A DNA stretch of 64,000 nucleotides from Mucilaginibacter pineti (GTDB lineage Bacteria > Bacteroidota > Bacteroidia > Sphingobacteriales > Sphingobacteriaceae). The translations under genes were made by a program, and so were the position numbers. The notes under the pieces are model-generated. The model was not told the DNA's origin, did not search any database, and saw only the letters and a program-made list of their open reading frames with translations. Position 1 is the first letter of the stretch. The number at the start of each line of letters is the position of its first letter. Below, in pieces: positions 37,061-46,605 of this stretch. The stretch covers positions 620,001 to 684,000 of the forward strand of contig NZ_FNAI01000001.1 in the NCBI RefSeq assembly GCF_900101875.1, read 5' to 3'.

Positions 37061-39595
37061 TCATTTGAATTTATCAAAGAATACACCGCTTAAAGCCGCG
37101 TTTGGTCCCCGAACCTGGTTTATCCGGATCCTTATACTACCCGAATAATTAAAAACGAGATATTTCCCGGCTTGATATTGTTTTACCATTTGAACCGGCG
37201 CCAGTAGCTTAAGCGTTTTAGCATCAAATATTTCCAGCTCGGATCGCCTTCCGGATTTATCCCAATCCAAAAAGTAAAGTGCAAGTTGGTGAACTTTATC
37301 ATCTTTTACCTGAATATCCATTGTCATAGTTTCCAGCAGCGGTATAGGATCTTGTGTAACCGCTGCTCCAAAACCGCCAACAAAACCCATAGTATCAGTT
37401 AATACCCTATCATCTCCCGGCAGGTTTGTATGAACTTTGGCTTCATTCCTCAACACTACTGATGATACATACGCCGGTAATTTTTGCAGAGTCTTTCCAC
37501 TTTCAACACTGTTAAATAATGTGAAGCCCTCCCTTCCATATTTATCCCTCCATTTTCCAGCAGTTAAACTATCCTGTTTAAAAGCATTGATAGCATAATT
37601 CCAGGGCAGGTTTACCATCGGCTTGCGTTTTACAAAACTATTATACACCATCTTATACTCATATTTACCCGGTGCCAATCCCATGATATTTAAATATCCG
37701 TCATTAACCTTAATATCGTTTTGAGATCTGTTATTTGATCCTTTCCCCTCCCAAATCAATCGTCCATTCAAATAAAGAGATTTAACACTATTTCCCCCTA
37801 ATGGTATAGCGACTCTTGTTGCCATTGTACCATCTGGTATTGTTACTGTAGCTCGTCCGGATTTAACATTAAAACTCGCAGAGATGGTTCCTTTTAATGT
37901 TGGTGTACTTCCGCTAACTGCATTAATGGTGTCTGCCAAATGCGGTACAATTTCAAAGGTTTTAAACCCCAGATCCAGTGGTTTGATACCCAGTATTTCC
38001 TCTGAAAGCCATTTAACTACGCCAGCGCTCCATGGATGCGTAAGACTGGTATAGGTACACTGGTTATTCGGTACAGCATCGTTTTTCCCGAGAATGGCGT
38101 TCCAACTTGGGCGATACACCTCAAAAAAAGTAGTTCCTCCGTATTTTAACTGCCCACCCCAAACATCTTTAATTGCACTTACTGCATCGGTATACTTTTG
38201 CATTTTTGCCATTGCACCTATTATAAAATATTCATTAAAAGGCGAATACGATACCCTGTTTACCCTATCCGTGAAATTACTTTTATAGAATACCCCATTT
38301 TCTACAGATGTAGTTAGGCCGGTATTGACGGCATCTGCCGAAGCGTGAAGCCCATAATTACTTTGCCAGTTATTTTTATTTCTTTCCTCTGCAATTTTTT
38401 GGATAGCATAGTCTATGTATTTTGTAGCCAGGTCTAAACGGCCAATTTGTTTCATTAACCTGCCATATTCCAGCCAGGTACGTATGCTAACCATGGAATA
38501 AGCATATTGCGATTCTGTTATATTGGCGTTTTCAAATCCGGCACCAAGGCGTTCGTCCCACCCAAAAAACTCCAGATTTGGTGCTTTTCCAAAGTGTTCG
38601 TAGGCTCGGTCCAACTTTTTACAAGCATTATCAATATATTTTTTTGCAAACTCAACATCACCTGTATAATTCACATAGTCGATAAGACTTAAAACCCAAT
38701 AAAGCGCATAGCTGGCTATGCCGTTATCAAGTTTGGAAGTATAGTCGATATTGGTTTTCACAAAGTCGTAATTTCCAAATGCCACCATAGAGGCTGCCTG
38801 GGCTACGTAAGCATCACCTGTCCATGAAAACCTATCCTGCCTTTCTATTAAAATGGCGCCAAAATAATTCTTAAGTAGATTGAGTTTAACGGTGTAGGCT
38901 CCGGTATACCAGATCCGTGTAAGCTCGGGATCGCTGCAGGAAAAACTACCTTGATAATTAGTGGGCTTAACCTGGCAAACCAAACGTAAATTTTTGATGT
39001 GCCATCGCTGCTGATGTGAAAGCACATGGATCCAGCCAAACCGAACGCCTTCATATAACTCAGGATTTAATTCTAACCTGTAAGTTTGCCCGTGTTTAAC
39101 CGGGGCTAAGGTTTTAAACCTATGTACGGCACCGTTATTAACAATTGCAGGTTGGTTGTATTCACTTATACTCATGGCTATACTATCTTTCAAGTCGTCG
39201 GCTTCAAACTCCAGCCAACCAGCATTTGTACGCCCGAAATCAAAGCGAATATCCCCCTTGCCGTTTACAACGATGACATCATTTTTTTTATAATCTGTCA
39301 TATTAAAACTGGCGGTCTTGGAAACAACCCAGCTTACAGGTTTTAACTGATAACTCTCCAGATCATCAGAAGCCTTTGGATTAGCCCAGGTATAATTCAT
39401 AACCGGGTCTGGGGACAAGGGATTTAAACGTCCTTTTTTTATTGCGGATACCGGTGGGTAGCCGTTTATTTGTCCCTGTACAGATTTCCAACACCCTAAA
39501 CAAAGTATTAATAGCAGAATTGAGGAGGGCTTAATATTAAAATTTGCCTTAACAATATGTGCACACAAGGTAAATTCACGGGTAAAGTAAATCAT
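37061..39595 (-). CDS. Secreted GH78-type alpha-L-rhamnosidase
   Basis: The 844-residue product has N-terminal beta-domains (about 30-215), an (alpha/alpha)6 barrel at about 220-580 and a C-terminal beta-sandwich (about 580-844). The segment AILIERQDRFSWTGDAYVAQAASM near residue 250 is the GH78 counterpart of the CPQRDERLGWTGDA catalytic-site motif, and EFFGWDERLGAGF and CTYTSLTHPWSAGVVKWLSEEILGIKP are barrel blocks typical of the family. The enzyme would release L-rhamnose from plant or microbial glycans. The signal peptide has an unusually long n-region (MIYFTREFTLCAHIVKANFNIK) before SSILLLILCLGC. It converges with the PUL2 susD, so membership of that locus is probable. Confidence 0.82.
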   Translation of the reverse strand: MIYFTREFTLCAHIVKANFNIKPSSILLLILCLGCWKSVQGQINGYPPVSAIKKGRLNPLSPDPVMNYTWANPKASDDLESYQLKPVSWVVSKTASFNMTDYKKNDVIVVNGKGDIRFDFGRTNAGWLEFEADDLKDSIAMSISEYNQPAIVNNGAVHRFKTLAPVKHGQTYRLELNPELYEGVRFGWIHVLSHQQRWHIKNLRLVCQVKPTNYQGSFSCSDPELTRIWYTGAYTVKLNLLKNYFGAILIERQDRFSWTGDAYVAQAASMVAFGNYDFVKTNIDYTSKLDNGIASYALYWVLSLIDYVNYTGDVEFAKKYIDNACKKLDRAYEHFGKAPNLEFFGWDERLGAGFENANITESQYAYSMVSIRTWLEYGRLMKQIGRLDLATKYIDYAIQKIAEERNKNNWQSNYGLHASADAVNTGLTTSVENGVFYKSNFTDRVNRVSYSPFNEYFIIGAMAKMQKYTDAVSAIKDVWGGQLKYGGTTFFEVYRPSWNAILGKNDAVPNNQCTYTSLTHPWSAGVVKWLSEEILGIKPLDLGFKTFEIVPHLADTINAVSGSTPTLKGTISASFNVKSGRATVTIPDGTMATRVAIPLGGNSVKSLYLNGRLIWEGKGSNNRSQNDIKVNDGYLNIMGLAPGKYEYKMVYNSFVKRKPMVNLPWNYAINAFKQDSLTAGKWRDKYGREGFTLFNSVESGKTLQKLPAYVSSVVLRNEAKVHTNLPGDDRVLTDTMGFVGGFGAAVTQDPIPLLETMTMDIQVKDDKVHQLALYFLDWDKSGRRSELEIFDAKTLKLLAPVQMVKQYQAGKYLVFNYSGSIRIRINQVRGPNAALSGVFFDKFK

Positions 39596-39600
39596 AAGAC

Positions 39601-39645
39601 AAAATTTGAGGCGGTTTTACAATTGATGTAATGACGAAATTACAC
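39601..39645 (-). promoter_or_regulatory. Possible activator dyad and -7 element of the rhamnosidase gene
   Basis: TGTAAT-N6-ATTACA (39628-39645) is a perfect 6-bp-arm inverted repeat. Downstream on the coding strand AAATTTTG (plus 39601-39608) matches TAnnTTTG except for its first base and ends 5 bases before the ATG. The dyad centre would be near -40. The block ATTGATGTAA (39623-39632) also occurs in the PUL1 susC element. Confidence 0.4.
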
Positions 39646-39818
39646 GCTTGATGGCAAAATTCAATTGTTGTAAAATGGCTATTTTTTGCACTTTTTGACA
39701 TTCAGGATTAGCTGCAATAAACATAACTCCGAATTATATAAAACGCCATTACAAACTTTCACCGTGATAAATTTAAACGCAGTATAAATGCATCCTGAAA
39801 TCTTTTTAACTTTGTGAT

Positions 39819-40040
39819 ATGAATTTTGATGAATTGACGGAATATTTTGCGAACATCCAGTTACCACAGGAATTAAGATTGGACAGGGCCACAACCCAAT
39901 TCAACGTTGCCGATCAGGTAAAAATATTACTGGCCAACATGCAACTATACCCTGAAAATTGGCGGCACCAGCACCGGTTATTAAAAATAAAAAATGCCAT
40001 TGAAAACCCTTACAATGGGCCGGGTATCCCAAGGTGCTAA
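39819..40040 (+). CDS. Small orphan protein, DUF6965-like
   Basis: The 73-residue soluble protein MNFDELTEYFANIQLPQELR.. has an YF-x(7)-LP start, a helix VADQVKILLANMQLYPEN and a closing RHQHRLLKIKNAIENPYNGPG. The pattern recalls the short DUF6965 proteins of Bacteroidota, where the two halves read 'L-x-x-YF' and 'PY-RL-x-x-LK'. It converges with the PIF1-like gene 3 bases away. The gene is probably real because its codon use and acidic/helical composition look natural, but no function can be given. Confidence 0.55.
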   Translation: MNFDELTEYFANIQLPQELRLDRATTQFNVADQVKILLANMQLYPENWRHQHRLLKIKNAIENPYNGPGIPRC

Positions 40041-40043
40041 TAC

Positions 40044-42125
40044 TTAGGAAAACAAATCGTTTTCTCCTAAATAGCTGCGTATCATTTTTAAAATGGGCTC
40101 ACCAAGATCCGTCGCCTTTGCGTCACCGAAACTCTTTAGCTGCGAAAGCTGATTTAATGAACGTGGCAATTTTGCTGTAATATCCCTGAGCATATTTTCC
40201 GAAACCAGTGTATGTTCCAGCACTTTTCGCTCCTGGCTTATTGCCTTACGCCAATTTAACAGTTGCTTATATAGTTCAGGATGCGCTATTTCTTTTTCTT
40301 TCGGCAATACTTTGACGTTCCAGTTTTTATAAACCGGTTTAAAACTAATACCGGCTTCCTGTACAGAAGATATCACATCGTTACCTGACGACGCCATAGG
40401 CATACGGATAAATGCCGCTGTTTTTGCTTTTAAACTCACCAGCAAATGATTCAGGCTATCATAAAATTCAACAGGGTTATTATCCCGATTTTTCTGAGCA
40501 TACAAATCATTTACAGCGGCGGCCAACGCGTCTAATTTGGGTACAAAATATGTCGCGGCGTTTCTTAGCCGTTCTTTAAGCGTTTCATTGCTCCAGAGTG
40601 GTTGGTTATTATTAAAAACGGAAAGTTCTTTTTTCATGAACCTGTCACCAATGGCTTTTATCTCTTTCTGCAATAGGTTATCGGTTTGCTGCAAAACTGT
40701 TGAGAGCTGTTCATTAGCAACGTAAAATATTTTGAATTGATCCCAACCTGTAGTCAATATAGAGAAGTCGAAAATATCCATCAGCAATTCAGATTCTGCG
40801 CCAAGAATAATATCGTTCAATAATTGCTCGTTGGGCGCTTCGTTAACAGCGCTCTGCATAAAGCGCACGATTTCCGGATCTGTCCGCACGTTTTCTGAGC
40901 GCACGGGGGCTTTCAGGATAATACCTTCTAAAGTCCGGCATCGGCTAAGTGCTACGTATGCCTGTCCAAAAGCAAATGCTGCGTCGATATCAATGATGGC
41001 CTTTTCAAAGGTTAGCCCCTGGCTTTTGTGAACGGTGATAGCCCAGGCCAGCCGTAATGGATATTGACTAAAAGACCCATTATTGGATTCGTTTACCTTT
41101 TGTTCATCTTCGGCAAGTGAATATTTAACGTTTTGCCAGCTTTCAGGAACAGCTTCAAACTCGGAACCATCATCAAGGAAACTCAACTTTACACTCCCCT
41201 GTCCTATCGTTGTGATCCGCGCCGTTCTGCCATTATAATATTGTTTCTTTCCCGAACTATCATTTTTGATAAACATTACCTGGGCGCCAACTTTTAATAC
41301 TAATTCTTCTTCGGCGGGGTAACCTTCTTTAGGAAAATCGCCGGTAACGGTGGCCTTAAAAACGTGAGGTTCGCCCTCCAGTTCTGTTAACCGCTGTTGG
41401 TTTATCTCGTTAACCAGTTTATTATGTGTAGAAAGCGTTACATAGTCTTTTAACCAGTTGTCATTTAAATTGGCATCAAAATGCGCATTGAGCTGATTCA
41501 GCGCCTCGTCGCCCACACTACCATTCCTGATCTGATTTAATATCGCTACAAAACCAGGGTCTTTTTGGCGATATACCTGCGTAAGCTCAAAAGTTATTAC
41601 TGGTATTTTTTTTAACGCAAGACTATTAAAAAAATAAGGGCCGGTATAAAATCTGCTTAGTACACCCCAATCTTTCTCATAAACCGGCGGCAATTGGAAC
41701 AGGTCACCTATCATGAGTAACTGAACACCGCCGAACGGACGTATTGATCCTTTAACCTGCCTGAGTACGGTGTCGATATAATCCAACGTATCAGCCCTTA
41801 CCATACTTATTTCATCAATAATAAGCAGGTCCAGACATTGCAAAACTTTAAATTTTTCCTGGCTGACCTGTTTAAGCGGCTCATTACTACCGGCAGGTAT
41901 TTGCGGCCCGAAAGGGACCTGAAAAAAAGAATGGATGGTTACACCGCCCGCGTTAATAGCTGCTACTGCGGTAGGTGCTACAACAGCCATGCTTTTGGTA
42001 ACATCGGCCCTTATGCGCCGAAGGAATGTAGTTTTACCGGTACCTGCCTTACCTGTTAGAAATATGGGTCTGTTGGTATTCCTGATGAATTTTAAAACGA
42101 GTTCATGAAAGGGCTCAAGCACCAT
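40044..42125 (-). CDS. PIF1-like superfamily 1 DNA helicase
   Basis: This is a 693-residue helicase. Walker A is GKAGTGKTTF (residues 25-34) and Walker B IIDEISMV (Asp104, Glu105). Motif III is LMIGDLFQLPPV, a Q/R finger lies in TQVYRQKDPGFVAILNQIR, and the C-terminal motifs are LRLAWAITVHKSQGLTFEKAIID and AYVALSRCRTLEGI. These are the PIF1/RecD2-like order and spacing. The last 80 or so residues (RKVLEHTLVSENMLRDITAKLPRS to LKSFGDAKATDLG) look like an HRDC-type helical DNA-binding module. Such proteins unwind 5'-tailed duplexes and G-quadruplexes in DNA maintenance. It appears monocistronic. Confidence 0.9.
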   Translation of the reverse strand: MVLEPFHELVLKFIRNTNRPIFLTGKAGTGKTTFLRRIRADVTKSMAVVAPTAVAAINAGGVTIHSFFQVPFGPQIPAGSNEPLKQVSQEKFKVLQCLDLLIIDEISMVRADTLDYIDTVLRQVKGSIRPFGGVQLLMIGDLFQLPPVYEKDWGVLSRFYTGPYFFNSLALKKIPVITFELTQVYRQKDPGFVAILNQIRNGSVGDEALNQLNAHFDANLNDNWLKDYVTLSTHNKLVNEINQQRLTELEGEPHVFKATVTGDFPKEGYPAEEELVLKVGAQVMFIKNDSSGKKQYYNGRTARITTIGQGSVKLSFLDDGSEFEAVPESWQNVKYSLAEDEQKVNESNNGSFSQYPLRLAWAITVHKSQGLTFEKAIIDIDAAFAFGQAYVALSRCRTLEGIILKAPVRSENVRTDPEIVRFMQSAVNEAPNEQLLNDIILGAESELLMDIFDFSILTTGWDQFKIFYVANEQLSTVLQQTDNLLQKEIKAIGDRFMKKELSVFNNNQPLWSNETLKERLRNAATYFVPKLDALAAAVNDLYAQKNRDNNPVEFYDSLNHLLVSLKAKTAAFIRMPMASSGNDVISSVQEAGISFKPVYKNWNVKVLPKEKEIAHPELYKQLLNWRKAISQERKVLEHTLVSENMLRDITAKLPRSLNQLSQLKSFGDAKATDLGEPILKMIRSYLGENDLFS

Positions 42126-42386
42126 ATATTAAAATAGAAATTTTGTTAAAAATAACAAATTAGGCGGCAGGATATCGTCATGAGCGTAACATAACAGCAT
42201 ATTAACAAAACGTAGCTGTTTAATTCAATAAGCGGATGCTGATAATCCATAAATTACCAACAGCAATGTCGCGAGTAAAGGGTATGTTTGTTAGCCATTC
42301 TTTAAACATTCAATAATTTGGTTTAACATTATTTAACTATTATTCATTTGGTGTTTTGGGTTTGGTTTCTTTTATTTATAAACGGA

Positions 42387-43862
42387 ATGTTAGCATCGTT
42401 ATACCCTACCACCAAAGTTTGTAAGTTATTACTTATCAGCCTTTTTGTTTTCTTTTTACCGTCGACACTTTCGGCGCAATATCTTTTTCTGGAAAAAATA
42501 GAGGCCTGCGGTAACGCGAGTTTTTGTATGGATTGCGGCGATAAAAAAGCAACCTGCGACCAGTTTACCCTGGATTATATATGCGGACAGATTAATCGCC
42601 GATATAGTTTTAAAGATGTAAATACATCGATTACTTTTCAGGTTTTGGTTGAATCTTCTGGTTTTAGCTGTGTGCTTAGTCATTCAGATGTTACCAATAG
42701 TTCGTTAACATCCGAATTGATCAGGTATTTGAATGGTAATATATGGAAAGCTGCAAAAGAAAATGGCAAACCCATTTCGGCCTCGGTTAATGTGATGTTT
42801 CGTATTGCCAACGGGGTAATGTCTGCCCGTATGCTCCGTATGGATTTGAGCCAGCTTGCCCCTCCCGGCGACCCAGTGATTTATAATAAAACCATAACCT
42901 ATACAAACCCATCCTTAAAGAACTACGACTTTAAGGTATGGACCCGGTATAATTCTCCTCTTCCGGATAATATTGGCCAATCTGCCGCAGTAGATAAATC
43001 CGACATTTTGTGGTACGCTACGGCCAAAGGACTTACCCGTTTTGATGGAGAGGGCTTTACCCCGGTAAATGAGTTTAACTCTCCTTTTACTGCAGAAACA
43101 CCTGTACAGGATATAACTGTTGATAAAGACAATTTCAAATGGGCGTATGCTTACAATAGGGTATACAAATACCAGGATGGCGCGGGGTGGCAGATATATG
43201 ACTTTAAAAAGTTTTTAGCATCCGGAGTTAACCATATTTTAAATAGCCGCAACGGTAAACTGCTGTTTACAACCAAAGACGGTTTGGTTGTAGTTAAAAA
43301 AGACAAAGTTGTATTGTTAAATAAGAAAACCATACCGCAACTACCCTCAAGTAATATTTCTTACGCATTTGACGATAGCCAGCAACGCCTATGGATAGGT
43401 ACATCAAAAGGTACTATAATGATGGACGGGCACTCCATAATAACCAAATTTAATACCGCCAATACCCCTTTAAAAAACATGTCTATATCCGGCGCAACCG
43501 AAGATGAAAATGGAAACATCTACTTTTCAATGGTTGATTGTAATAAGGTTGAGGGCGACAATGATCGGGAAGGCATAGCCGTGCTGAAAGCAAATGGACA
43601 ATGGCTGCATTATAATGATAAAAATTCCGGCATGCCGGCAAATCATGTTAACACTATGCTGTATGACAAATTTGAACATGTTTTGTGGATAGGTACAGAT
43701 CAATCAGGATTGGTGAGGTTTAATTTGAAGGATGAGTGGGAAAACTACCATAATAATAATTCTGCAATGCCAGGTTTTACTGTTTACCAGCTGATGCAGG
43801 ATTCAAAAGGTGACATTTATGCTACTACGGCTAACGGTTTAACGAGGATAAAGAAGAAATAA
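42387..43862 (+). CDS. Secreted protein with TonB-C-like domain and Reg_prop propeller
   Basis: The 491-residue product (from ATG 42387; an upstream TTG at 42348 adds 13 residues) has the signal KLLLISLFVFFLPSTLSAQ, then a cysteine-rich stretch (CGNASFCMDCGDKKATC). The next about 70 residues read like a TonB C-terminal domain: SITFQVLVESSGFSCVLSHS, SELIRYLNGNIWKAAKENGK and PISASVNVMFRI. From about residue 180 it has Reg_prop propeller repeats (SDILWYATAKGLTRFDGEGF, QQRLWIGTSKGTIMM, EHVLWIGTDQSGLVRF, GDIYATTANGLTRI). Unlike a hybrid sensor it has no membrane span, kinase or helix-turn-helix. It may be a periplasmic sensor partner or an orphan ligand-binding protein. Confidence 0.7.
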   Translation: MLASLYPTTKVCKLLLISLFVFFLPSTLSAQYLFLEKIEACGNASFCMDCGDKKATCDQFTLDYICGQINRRYSFKDVNTSITFQVLVESSGFSCVLSHSDVTNSSLTSELIRYLNGNIWKAAKENGKPISASVNVMFRIANGVMSARMLRMDLSQLAPPGDPVIYNKTITYTNPSLKNYDFKVWTRYNSPLPDNIGQSAAVDKSDILWYATAKGLTRFDGEGFTPVNEFNSPFTAETPVQDITVDKDNFKWAYAYNRVYKYQDGAGWQIYDFKKFLASGVNHILNSRNGKLLFTTKDGLVVVKKDKVVLLNKKTIPQLPSSNISYAFDDSQQRLWIGTSKGTIMMDGHSIITKFNTANTPLKNMSISGATEDENGNIYFSMVDCNKVEGDNDREGIAVLKANGQWLHYNDKNSGMPANHVNTMLYDKFEHVLWIGTDQSGLVRFNLKDEWENYHNNNSAMPGFTVYQLMQDSKGDIYATTANGLTRIKKK

Positions 43863-43978
43863 TAGTTGATTTAAATTTCAGTTCTTATTATCTGAGAAAG
43901 AGAATTAAATACCTTTTCATTGATTATGTATCTTATAAGCTGATCTAAGATAAATGCTTTAGTTGCCGGGATCTAAAT

Positions 43979-44016
43979 AAAATATCCTGACTGGATAATT
44001 CCAGCCAGGATATTTT
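43979..44016. terminator. Bidirectional terminator, propeller gene / PUL3
   Basis: AAAATATCCTG (43979-43989) pairs with CAGGATATTTT (44006-44016), and an inner stem CTGGA/TCCAG extends the hairpin past an A/C mismatch. The outer arms are A/T-rich on both strands. It serves convergent genes. Confidence 0.8.
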
Positions 44017-44086
44017 ATATAAGCCAAAGGTATTGACTACTTTTTGCAGTATCCCCACCTCTGCCTCTATAGGCGAGGATTAATCA

Positions 44087-45334
44087 TCAATTTTTGAATA
44101 GTCTGATTTTTGATATCCTGAAATAACTACCGGGATTACCATTACCAACAATATTCCCTAAAATTCCTATTGAAACCACTTGCGGTGAGGTAAGGGTAAA
44201 TGTGAAACTTTTTGATTCGGTGGCATTGGGACCTGTTGTACCTACAATTGCCCCGTTATACACAGAAGCAGAACCTAATGCGGTAGCAAGGTTAGCCAAT
44301 ACGGGGATACCATTACCTCCAGCTGCTGCCACACAATACACGGATGAATTAGATTGTATTTCTGAATAATAATCAAATGTAACAATGTAATTTGCTGCAG
44401 GCAGTGGCGAGGATGTAGGCTGATAGAGTATCCCGTTTACAACAGGAGAATTATTCCATGTTTCCCAGTTAATTGCTCCGCCTTCGTCACCTGTATAACC
44501 GCCGTTAACCCCGTTGTCCTTATTTTTTGCTGCTGCGTTGGTAATCCATGGCGCTGCAAGCGTACCCCATCTTCCGTCAAAAGAATCTCTTACAAAAGGG
44601 CCCATATTTGACAGGTAAATGTTGGTTACGTCGGCTTTTACCGTGTGGGTTTGATAATCAACATAAAAAGTATCAATAGCCGTTTTGTTTGGTAAATAAG
44701 CTGTACGATAGCTAATGGAGCTGCCCGCCTTAAATGCAGGCAGCGAAGTACTTAAATTAGCTGGAATTGACGTAATTAATGTATCGTGTGCCTTGTTAGC
44801 AGCATCAGTATATTTAATTCGCATCGAAACTAAGCCATCGTCGCTGTTTACATCGGCCCAGTTAATTAATGCCGAACCGTCCGTTTGAATTTCGGCTTTT
44901 ACTATCCCCCTGTTTATGATTGAGCTTTGATACAAATCGCCGTATATATTACCCGCAATACCAACCGGGATGGAAACATGCCCGGCATTATCATACGTCC
45001 TGATCTCGAACGACATCAAACCTTCGGGCAAATTGGGTATATACAATTTAGCGGTATCAACGCCACTTGTACGTACAACGGGTACCTCTACAGAATCCTG
45101 CTTGCTATTCCAGTAAACCCGGTATTTAACAATTTTAGGATCGGAGGTAAAAAGGCCCGTGATCAGTACGCGATTTTTTCCGGAAAACACTTGTACAGAG
45201 TCAAGTATGCCGGGGTATATCAGCGGACCGTTTGCTTCATATTTCTTTTTATAATCATCCATTTTAGTACAGGCACTTATTACAAGTACCGCTAATACCA
45301 AAATATAGTATGACGTAATTTTATATTGTTTCAT
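44087..45334 (-). CDS. DUF4998-type surface lipoprotein of PUL3
   Basis: This 415-residue lipoprotein has the signal MKQYKITSYYILVLAVLVISAC (Cys22), tether TKMDDYKKKYEANGPLIYPG, and two fibronectin-like DUF4998 repeats at about 40-220 (VQVFSGKNRVLITGLFTSDPKIVKYRVYW). A C-terminal carbohydrate-binding-like beta-sandwich spans about 230-415 (FDGRWGTLAAPWITNAAAKN to SYFRISKIRLFKN). The order fits the accessory glycan-binding lipoproteins found after susD in sigma/anti-sigma-controlled loci. It is last in the PUL3 operon, 28 bases after its neighbour. I use ATG 45334 because the upstream in-frame residues are not signal-like. Confidence 0.75.
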   Translation of the reverse strand: MKQYKITSYYILVLAVLVISACTKMDDYKKKYEANGPLIYPGILDSVQVFSGKNRVLITGLFTSDPKIVKYRVYWNSKQDSVEVPVVRTSGVDTAKLYIPNLPEGLMSFEIRTYDNAGHVSIPVGIAGNIYGDLYQSSIINRGIVKAEIQTDGSALINWADVNSDDGLVSMRIKYTDAANKAHDTLITSIPANLSTSLPAFKAGSSISYRTAYLPNKTAIDTFYVDYQTHTVKADVTNIYLSNMGPFVRDSFDGRWGTLAAPWITNAAAKNKDNGVNGGYTGDEGGAINWETWNNSPVVNGILYQPTSSPLPAANYIVTFDYYSEIQSNSSVYCVAAAGGNGIPVLANLATALGSASVYNGAIVGTTGPNATESKSFTFTLTSPQVVSIGILGNIVGNGNPGSYFRISKIRLFKN

Positions 45335-45362
45335 AATTAAATTTTGATTTTTAAACTCCCTG

Positions 45363-46568
45363 CTACTTTCCAAACATTGTAAACTCACTGATACTCATAA
45401 AGTATGATCCTGTCCAGTTACGAAGACTCCTGATCCTCACGTAACGATATGTGCCTAAGCCTGCCGGAAAATCATAACCCCAGCCATCATGCGCATAAGT
45501 TTGATCGGCCGCGGTTTCCGTACCAGATGGTGAACCTGATGGTTTAACCACGTTACAGGTTACCAACTTTGTCCAGGTGCCATCCAGCGCACCATTTACA
45601 TTTGGTGAGTTTGATCCCCATATTTCAAAATCCCTTAAATTTCCCCTTACATAATAAACGTTGCCGACCTCTATAAACGGATTGAGTATAAATCGGCTGA
45701 AAACACGAGGCTTTCCAAGATCAATGGTTACCATTTGCGGGCTGCCGGCGCTCTCTTCCGTAAACAAACAATTTGGCCAGCCGCCGTTAAAGTTTCCATC
45801 AAAAATCTTTGTTACGTCTGTATAAGAATATAGATTTTTGGCATCACCCGGCAAAACATAAACAGACCAGTCGAGCTTGGAAAATTGTTCCTCGTAAAAA
45901 GGTGTAAGCTTTAAAAACAAGGTATCAGAACGATTTAAAAACCTATCCCTTACAAAAAAAGCATACGTTCTTTCAATAGCCGGCTGTCCTCGCACCGCCG
46001 CTTTTATTTGGGCGCTGTTACTGTATATATTGTCCATACCCTTAGGCTGTACATATAATCCATTATTAGCGGTATCAACCAATGGTACTATGGCCAGGTT
46101 ACCTTTAAAAAGATTATCGGCAAGTACGTTAAATCCGCCAAAGGTGGCCGTAATTTTAAGCGATCTAAACGCGAGGATATATGGCGGCGTTAAGGGCGTT
46201 ACCGTAACCGTAACCGGTGCCGAAACTACCTCACTTGAATTTACGGCATATAATTTCACCTCATGCGCTAAGGTGTCGGCAAAACCATCCACCGTTAGTG
46301 TATTGGTATAATGTGAGGCTATAACTTCCCTGCTTTTACCTTTAGATGTTTCATACACGGCCTTTACATAAAAAAGGTCGGCATCATTGGGTAACGAAAA
46401 TGTTAAACTGGCCTGCCCGTTTTCATTTACCACCTGTACATTTGATACAACACCCGGCGGGTTTGTATTTATTACCGTGGGCTTATTTAATGTTTCCTGC
46501 TTGCAGCCTATACCAATTACTGCTATTAAAGCTATATATAAGGCTGATCGTAATTTTATTGTTTCCAT
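45363..46568 (-). CDS. DUF4959/DUF5126/DUF5000 surface lipoprotein of PUL3
   Basis: This 401-residue lipoprotein has the signal METIKLRSALYIALIAVIGIGC (Cys22), tether KQETLNKPTVINTN. Three beta-domains follow: a fibronectin-like DUF4959-type module (PPGVVSNVQVVNENGQASLTFSLPNDADLFYVKAVYE), a second DUF5126-type module to about residue 230, and a C-terminal F5/8-type (DUF5000) discoidin fold (KIFDGNFNGGW, MVTIDLGKPRVFSRFILNPF, YRYVRIRSLRNWTGSYFMSISEFTMFG). Discoidin-like folds bind sugars. It starts 37 bases after the susD stop. The upstream in-frame extension reads back into susD and is rejected. Confidence 0.8.
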   Translation of the reverse strand: METIKLRSALYIALIAVIGIGCKQETLNKPTVINTNPPGVVSNVQVVNENGQASLTFSLPNDADLFYVKAVYETSKGKSREVIASHYTNTLTVDGFADTLAHEVKLYAVNSSEVVSAPVTVTVTPLTPPYILAFRSLKITATFGGFNVLADNLFKGNLAIVPLVDTANNGLYVQPKGMDNIYSNSAQIKAAVRGQPAIERTYAFFVRDRFLNRSDTLFLKLTPFYEEQFSKLDWSVYVLPGDAKNLYSYTDVTKIFDGNFNGGWPNCLFTEESAGSPQMVTIDLGKPRVFSRFILNPFIEVGNVYYVRGNLRDFEIWGSNSPNVNGALDGTWTKLVTCNVVKPSGSPSGTETAADQTYAHDGWGYDFPAGLGTYRYVRIRSLRNWTGSYFMSISEFTMFGK

Positions 46569-46605
46569 TTTAATGTTTCTAATGTTGAACATATATTGTT
46601 GCCCC

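Noticed and set aside
44050-44080. Imperfect CCTC/GAGG hairpin near the end of PUL3
   Set aside because: It has a bulge and no T-run. The stronger hairpin at 43979-44016 explains termination.
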